This document shows, piece by piece, positions 57,083 to 64,000 of a DNA stretch of 64,000 nt. The notes under the pieces were generated by a model. That model made no database searches. It was not told the origin of the DNA and saw only the letters and a list, made by a program, of their open reading frames with translations. A program made the translations under genes and the position numbers. The stretch is from positions 1,352,480 through 1,416,479 of the forward strand of contig OZ037882.1 of assembly GCA_964035575.1 (NCBI GenBank). The letters are read 5' to 3'. How positions within the stretch are numbered: position 1 is the stretch's first letter; each line of letters opens with the position of its first letter. The DNA comes from Rhynchopus sp. YZ270_cl-10. Lineage: Eukaryota > Euglenozoa > Diplonemea > Diplonemida > Diplonemidae.

Positions 57083-60000
57083 ATGTTGGAAGGGGGATAT
57101 CAAGATCTCTATGGTCATATGATAGATGGAGATTTGGATGACTGCGCCAGAGAGCCCCCATCGAATGGATGGTCTAGATACCTGTCGGACATGCGTGAAT
57201 CTTTGCGTCTCTCGGCTGAAACATCACAAATGCAGTTAGAAGATATAAATTTTTTCTGCAGCCAGTACGAAAGCTCTGCACCACACACTCAATACGATGT
57301 CTGTGAGTGGTGTTTACAGAGATACAACAAAACAAAAATACATGATCCACATTGTCTCTTCAGGTACATGCACATCACGCACGTTGCAAAATGCCGTCTT
57401 GCGTACGTTATTGCTTCTATTAGAACAATAACTAATAAATCTTCGTTCAGGGATCTCTTTGCTGTACATCCTGAGTTAGAGTCTCGCTGGAACCGTTCTC
57501 TTGATTCTCTCACATACTCCGACAAGAAGAGAATCAAGTTGCTTGAGGAAGAAAAAAGTCATGGCATGCAAGGACTTTCTCCGTACATTCTTGGATCAAT
57601 AGAGAACTGTGCAAATGACATCTGCGAAAGATGGCTCGAGAAGAGGTCCGATACACTGAGAACAAACGGACCCATCTGTCAAGCATTAGTTGCAGAATTC
57701 GAAAATAGGGTTTCTACTTCGGAAATGTGTGGGAGAAGTCTTGACCCAAGCCTCCACTCAGCTGCAATGAAGCTTGAAGACTACACAAATGGATGCGTGT
57801 CTTATGCTGACATTGGGGGGATGAATTCTGTCTGTAGAAAATGTGGTGCAAAGCTCTTCTCTGGTGAGGTCCGAGGAGAAGGGAGATATGGAATTTGCTG
57901 CAACAGGATCAAGGCGAGAGACATCCCTGGGCCAATTGAATTTGAGAACGACAACCACAAAAGATTGTTCTCGGATCAAATGTTTCTCAAGAATTCATAC
58001 CGCCTGAATTCTTATCATCAGATGGCCAAGGCATTGCATACCCCCCACAAGTTGTTTTCCAACACACGCGGAATACACAACATAGTTGTAAAAGGAAAAG
58101 GGGTGAAGAAAATTATGGGCCTGTCTGACGATGCGGAAACAAGAAACCAAACCTGGTTTGTTGGTGGATACAACGAGCAGGACCGCGCCTTGAAAGGCTT
58201 GCAAGAGATGGAGAGGATCCCAGAACTGGAACGCGACACTACTCTCTACCAGGACATCATGACCATGCTGAAAGACAATTGCTATGTCAGGATGTTCAGG
58301 AGAGCCTCAGTTCTGATGGACAGTGCCGAAGAGAACACACATGTGGCCATTAACTTTGACGATCTGCGAGGACCTGAGAAGACGGGACGGGAGTACGCAA
58401 ACGCCGCTGCAGAAGATGAATTGCGGGCTGTATATACTGTCAGTACTGGAACAGATGATCACAAATACGCAGCAGGTTGGGGCCGGCAGCAGTACAGCGT
58501 TATTATGCAGGGAGAAGCTGAAGGTGAAGGTGAAGGAAGCGATAGATACAGCAGAAAGATATCGGATTTTGATGCGAGGTTTGAGCCGCTGTGTTTTCCC
58601 CTTATCCATGTGTGTCCAAAGGACAGTACAGGTTGGAGACACAGTCGAAAAGATGAAGCAACGCCAAACCCCTACAGTGGTGTGTCAGCACAGGAGTATG
58701 GCTGCTTCCACCTGTTTTCACGGGCGACCGAGAAGAACCCAGATGGGGAACCAGGGCCTGCACTTATAGGGCGCAAGCTGACAGAATACTTCTTCCTTCA
58801 GCTTGGCATCCGTGCCATTACGCAACGCATATCTTACCACAGCCAGCAGATAGTAAAGAAGTATGCAACAAAAGAATTCCTTGAAGAGGCCCGTGTTACG
58901 ACAGTGGTGGAAAACCGTCGCGTCACCACACACGATGCGACCAATGACACTACAACAGCCACCACCACCCTCTATGCCAGCTACCCGCGTGGGAAGAGAG
59001 CTAGGATTCAAGACCTCAACGATTCACTTGCGTTGAAGGCCCGTCTTGGCTGCCCCGATTATTTCCTGACCATGACAGCCAACCCACACTGGCCAGAGAT
59101 TCTCAGGGAGCTGCGTCCAGGAGAAAGACCCTGTGACAGGTCTGATCTTGTGCACCGAGTCTTCAACCTCAAGATGGATCAACTTGAGAAAAAGTTGAAA
59201 GAGAATGCACTCGGGACGTACCAGGCAATGGTTCGTGTGGTGGAGTACCAGAAGCGCGGACTCCCCCACTTGCATCTTCTTCTGTGGGTTTCCAAGGAGC
59301 ATAAGCCGAAGTCTGCAGCCATTTTTGACATGGCGGTGTCCTGCCAGTTGCCTGATCCCGAAACGCAAGAAGAGCTATACAACTTGGTGTCGGAGCAGAT
59401 GATGCACACCAAGTGTGATACTGTGCCCAGTGCACGATGCAAGGTGCCCGGCCCAGACGGCAACGCACGGTGCAAACAGCACTACCCTAAAAACTTTCGG
59501 GAAGATACCCTGGCAACTGAGACAGGAATGTACAGCTATGGTATGCGGCCTGAAAATGGGAGAACAAGCGCTGTTGCGGAAAAAGACCAAGAGCGGGCAA
59601 GAAAGCTGGCCACAGAAGGGAAGGTACACCCCAGCTGTAGAGACAACCGCTATGTTGTTTCCTACAACATAGTTCTTCTCACCCAGTTCATGAGCCACTT
59701 CAACATAGAGGCTGTTGGATCTCCAGTTGTCATCAGATACCTCTTCAAGTATCTGTTCAAGGACGATGAGTATGCTAATGTTTCAGTTTCAGCCAAAGAC
59801 GGGGAAAAAAACAAAACGGATGAGTGCATGAGCTATCTGACAGGCATACACATTGGGTCACTTGAGGCCATTGGATACCTTCTCGGAACAAAGATGAGAT
59901 ACATTGACCCAAGTGTCACCAGACTTGATGTTCATCTTGCAGGCCAGCAAAGGCTGTACTACTTTCCTGGCAAGGAGGCAGAGGCTCTTGACAAGGCCAC

Positions 60001-63000
60001 GGACACAACACTCACAGCCTGGTTTGCTGCAAATAGTGACGCAAAACGTGACCCGTCTTCCAAGTACCAGGGAATACAAACCCTGAACTACATCACTGTT
60101 CCTGAATACTTTGCCTTCTCCAGAGATAAAGCAGAGTGGACCCTGAGGAAAAGCTACGTGTACTGCCCCAGGACTGAGTCGCTTGTCACAACGGACAGAT
60201 CACGAGCTGCAAAGTCCCATCTTCTGGCTATTGGTCGCCTGTACAGAACCCCTGTTTTGGATAAGGAGCTTCAGGCTCTGCGCACTATCCTCATGGTGAG
60301 AAAAGGACCCACTAGCTTTGATGACCTGATGACTGTAGAAGGGAAAAAGTGCGAGTCCTTTACGGATGCAGCAAATGAAATGGGGCTCCTTCAGGATGGT
60401 AAACTTGTGAAGCTTACACTTGTGGATGCAGTCAAAACCACTGTGTCAGGAAGATGCCTCAGGTTTACCCTTGCTGTTCTACTCAACTCCTTTGCTATTC
60501 CTCCTAATGACATGAAAGAACTCTGGAAGACATACAAGGTGGAGCTGTGCAAGCGTCCTCTGAAGCAGGGAGAGACTGCACCGGATGGGGAGGCTACGGT
60601 ATCTGAGCAGGAGGAAAATGAAGCACTGTTGGATATTCAGAATGTGTTGAGAAACATTTGTGGGTCGGATGTAAAGCTAGAAGTCTTTGGACTCCCAACA
60701 CCAACAGCTGCTGTGAGGAGTGCGAACGATGGAGTGTCTTGGGTTATGAAGGATGAAATCTACAACATGGAAAAGCAGTGGCAAGAGTGGGAGAAGATTC
60801 AACCTAAGCTCAATACAAAACAGATGGAAGCAGTTCAGCGTGTTCAACTCTCTGTGACTCAGGGCAAAGGCGAGATGTTTCTGCTTCAGGGTGCTGCAGG
60901 GACTGGAAAAACGTTTACCTACCAGGCCATGCTCAGTTGGTGCAGAAGCCACAGAGGGGTTCCGGCGCAAGATGACACACATCGTCCTAACATTGCCCTT
61001 GCAGTCGCAAGCTCTGGTATTGCAGCAATGCTCCTGCCTGGAGGAAGAACATCCCACAACAGATTCAAGTTTCCTCTTGATCTGTACCCTGATGACCACC
61101 ACTCTGTCTGCAAACTGACAAAAGAAATTGAAGATCTCATCCGCGCAACGGATCTCATTGTCTTTGATGAGGTGGTGATGGCAAACAGGGGCCACATAGA
61201 ACTTCTCGACAGAACCTGCAGAAAGGTTACTGAAAAGGCCATGTGGTTTGGTGGAATTACTGTGGTTCTTGGTGGCGACTTCAAGCAGATTCTTCCTGTC
61301 ACTGAGGGAGACAAGAGTGCCACGCTTAAAAACTGTCTGCATACTTCTCCTCTATTCCAAAATATGACTATGCTGTCCCTTGTCGAGATAATGAGGCAGA
61401 AGGATGACAAAAATTGGGCTACCTACCTGGGAACCATTGGCGATGGGTCGTGCAACGATAGAGACGGTTCCATATCTCTCCCAAGAAACCTCTACCGAAA
61501 GGATTGTGGGGATTATGTTGTACCTGATGATTTAATCACCCACGTCTTCCCTCTGATTGGAGAAGGTGTAGTTGGAAATGGCATGATCCTTGCACCAACT
61601 AACAAAGCTCAGAAGGCAATGAACAACATTTGTCTCAAGAGGCTGTGTGGGAAACAAAAAGAAGTACTCCATGAGTTCCAGCTTACAGGGAAGGACACAT
61701 GCACAGAGGAGTCTGTTGAGGGAGAATCTGCCATTGACTCAGACGTGATGAATGCGTACCAGCAGACAGGCATACCTGACCACTGCATCACTGTCAAGGT
61801 TGGTGCTCCTCTAATGTTGCTTAAAAACCTCAACCCACCAAAGGGTCTCTGCAATGGAACGAGGTTTATTGTGACTGGCGTGACACAGCTCAACATTCAG
61901 GGGATCATTGTGGGTGACCCTAAAAGAGTTGGAACGGAAGTGAACATCCCCAGAGTTAAGAACACTCCTGACGAGAAGAAGGCTGGTTTCAGCATGCAGC
62001 GTGTCCAGTTTCCTGTCGCACTGTCATTCGCCTCTACAATTAACAAGTCTCAGGGACAGACCCTCGATAGGGTTGGACTCGACCTCACAGAGTCTCAGTG
62101 CTTTGCACATGGGCAGTTGTACGTTGCTCTGAGCAGATGCCCAAAGGCAGAGCATGTCAAGGTTGCAGTGCCTCTGAAGAAATGGACCAAATCAACCAGA
62201 ACTATTGTGGAGCCATACAGAGTGTCAAACCCTGTGTACAAGGACATGCTGAAATCTGTTGCTGACCGTGGACTCGAGGGCATCTTTATGCAGCTGACTG
62301 AAGCAGAAGAGGCCATGCTACAGAGTTACCACGTCATGACTGACAAAGAGTACTCTGAACAGACCCACAAACAAGCAAAGATGCCTCCACCATCTGACGA
62401 CCATAAATTCTGGGACCCCATGCCAATGCAGTGCGAGAGCATTCAGTTTGAAGATGCTGAAGATCTTGTCTATGTAGCCAAAAAGAGGAAGAGAGACCCA
62501 GAAGATAAGTCTCCTAAGAAGCGGAAGAAGAATAACCCTACATCAGCAGAAGCAACAACAGCACAAAAGCCGAAGCTCTCCATTACCAGGGTTTTGGGGG
62601 ATGGTACTTGCTTTTACCATGCTGTAGACCAGTCTATTACAAAGAGGATAGGACAAGGGAATCAACTCAGAAGAGAATTGGAATTGTTTGTTGTGCAGAA
62701 CAGTACTACAATAAAACATCATCCTCTTATTGTACCTGAAAACGCTAACACCGTATCCTCGATTGTAGGCACCTACAACGCCCTTATTAACAGGATAACT
62801 GGCAGGATTGATGGGACGTACGCAACATCAGACTATGCAGAACAGATTGAGTTTGCCTTGGTGAGTCTCTTAAAATGTGTTCTAATAACTATTGTCAAAA
62901 TGAACCAAGATAACAAGCCCTCATCTTTTCACTTTTTGGGGAACAACTTGTCTACTGAACAAGTTCTTGCTAATATTCCTGCAAAGGACAGGATTATTTT

Positions 63001-63142
63001 ATTACATACTGCAAACCCTGATCATTTTAATATTGGTACAGGGTCTCCTGAACATGAATTGGAAACACACAAAAATGGTTTGGAACAATTGCATAGGGGA
63101 TTTCCCAATGAGATTTTATATCAAGTTGATTGGGAGTTGTGA
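57083..63142 (+). CDS. Helitron HelB Rep-helicase-OTU transposase, copy 2
   Basis: A complete 2019-residue copy with all motifs described for 25019-31078: HUH, double-Tyr, Walker A/B, TINKSQGQT, and the OTU Cys and His. It differs at one residue (M1238K, before the helicase) and at least one silent site (60148). Confidence 0.97.
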   Translation: MLEGGYQDLYGHMIDGDLDDCAREPPSNGWSRYLSDMRESLRLSAETSQMQLEDINFFCSQYESSAPHTQYDVCEWCLQRYNKTKIHDPHCLFRYMHITHVAKCRLAYVIASIRTITNKSSFRDLFAVHPELESRWNRSLDSLTYSDKKRIKLLEEEKSHGMQGLSPYILGSIENCANDICERWLEKRSDTLRTNGPICQALVAEFENRVSTSEMCGRSLDPSLHSAAMKLEDYTNGCVSYADIGGMNSVCRKCGAKLFSGEVRGEGRYGICCNRIKARDIPGPIEFENDNHKRLFSDQMFLKNSYRLNSYHQMAKALHTPHKLFSNTRGIHNIVVKGKGVKKIMGLSDDAETRNQTWFVGGYNEQDRALKGLQEMERIPELERDTTLYQDIMTMLKDNCYVRMFRRASVLMDSAEENTHVAINFDDLRGPEKTGREYANAAAEDELRAVYTVSTGTDDHKYAAGWGRQQYSVIMQGEAEGEGEGSDRYSRKISDFDARFEPLCFPLIHVCPKDSTGWRHSRKDEATPNPYSGVSAQEYGCFHLFSRATEKNPDGEPGPALIGRKLTEYFFLQLGIRAITQRISYHSQQIVKKYATKEFLEEARVTTVVENRRVTTHDATNDTTTATTTLYASYPRGKRARIQDLNDSLALKARLGCPDYFLTMTANPHWPEILRELRPGERPCDRSDLVHRVFNLKMDQLEKKLKENALGTYQAMVRVVEYQKRGLPHLHLLLWVSKEHKPKSAAIFDMAVSCQLPDPETQEELYNLVSEQMMHTKCDTVPSARCKVPGPDGNARCKQHYPKNFREDTLATETGMYSYGMRPENGRTSAVAEKDQERARKLATEGKVHPSCRDNRYVVSYNIVLLTQFMSHFNIEAVGSPVVIRYLFKYLFKDDEYANVSVSAKDGEKNKTDECMSYLTGIHIGSLEAIGYLLGTKMRYIDPSVTRLDVHLAGQQRLYYFPGKEAEALDKATDTTLTAWFAANSDAKRDPSSKYQGIQTLNYITVPEYFAFSRDKAEWTLRKSYVYCPRTESLVTTDRSRAAKSHLLAIGRLYRTPVLDKELQALRTILMVRKGPTSFDDLMTVEGKKCESFTDAANEMGLLQDGKLVKLTLVDAVKTTVSGRCLRFTLAVLLNSFAIPPNDMKELWKTYKVELCKRPLKQGETAPDGEATVSEQEENEALLDIQNVLRNICGSDVKLEVFGLPTPTAAVRSANDGVSWVMKDEIYNMEKQWQEWEKIQPKLNTKQMEAVQRVQLSVTQGKGEMFLLQGAAGTGKTFTYQAMLSWCRSHRGVPAQDDTHRPNIALAVASSGIAAMLLPGGRTSHNRFKFPLDLYPDDHHSVCKLTKEIEDLIRATDLIVFDEVVMANRGHIELLDRTCRKVTEKAMWFGGITVVLGGDFKQILPVTEGDKSATLKNCLHTSPLFQNMTMLSLVEIMRQKDDKNWATYLGTIGDGSCNDRDGSISLPRNLYRKDCGDYVVPDDLITHVFPLIGEGVVGNGMILAPTNKAQKAMNNICLKRLCGKQKEVLHEFQLTGKDTCTEESVEGESAIDSDVMNAYQQTGIPDHCITVKVGAPLMLLKNLNPPKGLCNGTRFIVTGVTQLNIQGIIVGDPKRVGTEVNIPRVKNTPDEKKAGFSMQRVQFPVALSFASTINKSQGQTLDRVGLDLTESQCFAHGQLYVALSRCPKAEHVKVAVPLKKWTKSTRTIVEPYRVSNPVYKDMLKSVADRGLEGIFMQLTEAEEAMLQSYHVMTDKEYSEQTHKQAKMPPPSDDHKFWDPMPMQCESIQFEDAEDLVYVAKKRKRDPEDKSPKKRKKNNPTSAEATTAQKPKLSITRVLGDGTCFYHAVDQSITKRIGQGNQLRRELELFVVQNSTTIKHHPLIVPENANTVSSIVGTYNALINRITGRIDGTYATSDYAEQIEFALVSLLKCVLITIVKMNQDNKPSSFHFLGNNLSTEQVLANIPAKDRIILLHTANPDHFNIGTGSPEHELETHKNGLEQLHRGFPNEILYQVDWEL

Positions 63143-63397
63143 ACATACAAAAAAAGTAATAAGAAGAGAAAAATGAAAGAAGTGGTAACAATCGGGGGTA
63201 TGAAAACGGGTTGGGTTTGGTGGGTATTTTTTGGGATTATGGGTTTGGGGATACTATTAGTTTTTAAAAAAATACAAATGAAGCATGAAATAGGAGAGAA
63301 CAAAAACAAAGGAACATTTTATATTTCAATTTTTCTTCACACCCCCCACAAACACACACACCCACAGAGTAGCCACAATATGTCCCTCAATAGAGTG

Positions 63398-63670
63398 TCC
63401 CGACCAAAAATCCCTGTATTTTCAATACAGGGATTTTTGGTCGGGATTTTGGCTCTTATGGACAGAACGTAATTTATGGACAGATTTGTCGACATTTCTG
63501 TCCATAAATCCCAAAATGGCCAAAAATATTTTTTCAAATGGCTTACTGTAGTGGCTTCATCGGAGCAATTGCGCCGAAGTATGGTGGTCGTGGGCCCAAA
63601 AATACGTAGTAGACATTTAGTTACTTGGCCTACTGAGGTCTGTGGGTACCCTTTTTGGCCTATACAGGGA
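63398..63670. repeat. Hairpin repeat family, copy 5 (D2 counterpart of 31335)
   Basis: Perfect 23-bp arms with loop TTC at 63398-63446, then the TTTATGGACAG cluster and conserved right part. Confidence 0.85.
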
Positions 63671-63764
63671 ATTACTGTCTACAGTGCATATAAACTCACA
63701 AACCACAGGTTGCCTGCAAACATCAATACACATACTGCAATAGGTTACTCAGGGATTTTGCAGG

Positions 63765-64000
63765 CAAAAATCCCTGTATTTTCAATACAGGGATTTTTGG
63801 TCAGGATCCTGGCTTTTATGGACAGAACGTAATTTATGGACAGATTTGTCGACATTTCTGTCCATAAATCCCAAAATGGCCAAAAATAATTTTTATAAAT
63901 AGGTTACTGTAGTGGCTTCATCGGAGCAATTGCGTCGAAGTATGTTGGTAGTAGACTCCATGAAACGTAGTATACAAAAGGTTACTTGGCCATCTGAAGT
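63765..64000. repeat. Hairpin repeat family, copy 6 (cut by window end)
   Basis: Counterpart of 31702-31960. The window ends inside its diverged right part. Confidence 0.85.

Larger units (their letters stand above)
45432..64000. repeat. Segmental duplication, copy D2 (continues past window)
   Basis: Direct-orientation copy of 12457-31970. Differences I noticed include 11 instead of 17 large repeat units, a 29-base T run at 53440-53468, an extra repeat unit near 54537-54660, one extra PQVTT-type unit in the accessory gene, ARF L116I, mini-Rep P66S, HelB M1238K, a few silent or non-coding substitutions and 1-2 bp indels. Confidence 0.95.

Noticed and set aside
1-64000. tRNA, rRNA or CRISPR-like features
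   Set aside because: I saw no tRNA arm pattern, rRNA segment or spaced-repeat array with unique spacers on either strand.

Overview
The window is nuclear DNA of a eukaryote, most likely a protist. It has standard stop codons, very short spliceosomal introns (about 45-75 bp, GT-AG, usually GTATGT at the donor), divergent actin and ARF genes, and many rolling-circle transposons and tandem repeats. I cannot name the lineage from sequence alone.

Layout. (1) 1-6083: 3' part of a Helitron of family 'HelA' on the + strand and its long non-coding tail. (2) 6084-10386: 4.3 kb of almost perfect 8-bp satellite (AAACCCGC), a 200-N gap, then the same satellite in the opposite orientation (10587-12456). 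(3) 12457-32169, block D1: a GTGGGGGTC minisatellite, 17 copies of a ~140-260 bp tandem repeat, a hairpin repeat, then four minus-strand genes (ARF GTPase, actin, a protein with possible winged-helix modules, a CCCH zinc-finger protein). These are followed by three plus-strand transposon-related genes: a coiled-coil/C2H2 accessory gene, a 158-aa mini-Rep, and a complete 2019-aa Rep-helicase-OTU Helitron, 'HelB'. (4) 32170-33770: satellite. (5) 33771-44800: a complete HelA element on the minus strand, with its own coiled-coil accessory gene upstream. (6) 44801-45431: satellite. (7) 45432-64000, block D2: a near-identical second copy of D1 that runs off the window.

How it fits together. Two Helitron families share one plan: a small spliced coiled-coil/basic/finger gene upstream and in the same orientation, then a giant Rep-helicase ending in an OTU cysteine-protease domain. 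In HelA the OTU part lies on separate exons; in HelB it is fused in one frame. All blocks are separated by the same 8-bp satellite, and the satellite edges carry related flanking sequences on both sides. Either the elements sit in satellite, or the satellite is the expanded core of a small mobile unit. Short runs of the satellite unit also occur inside one HelA copy and are missing from the other. D1 and D2 differ at only a handful of bases outside repeats, so the ~19 kb duplication is recent, or is two haplotypes or a collapsed repeat assembled in series. The gap lies in satellite, so the large-scale order should be confirmed with long reads.
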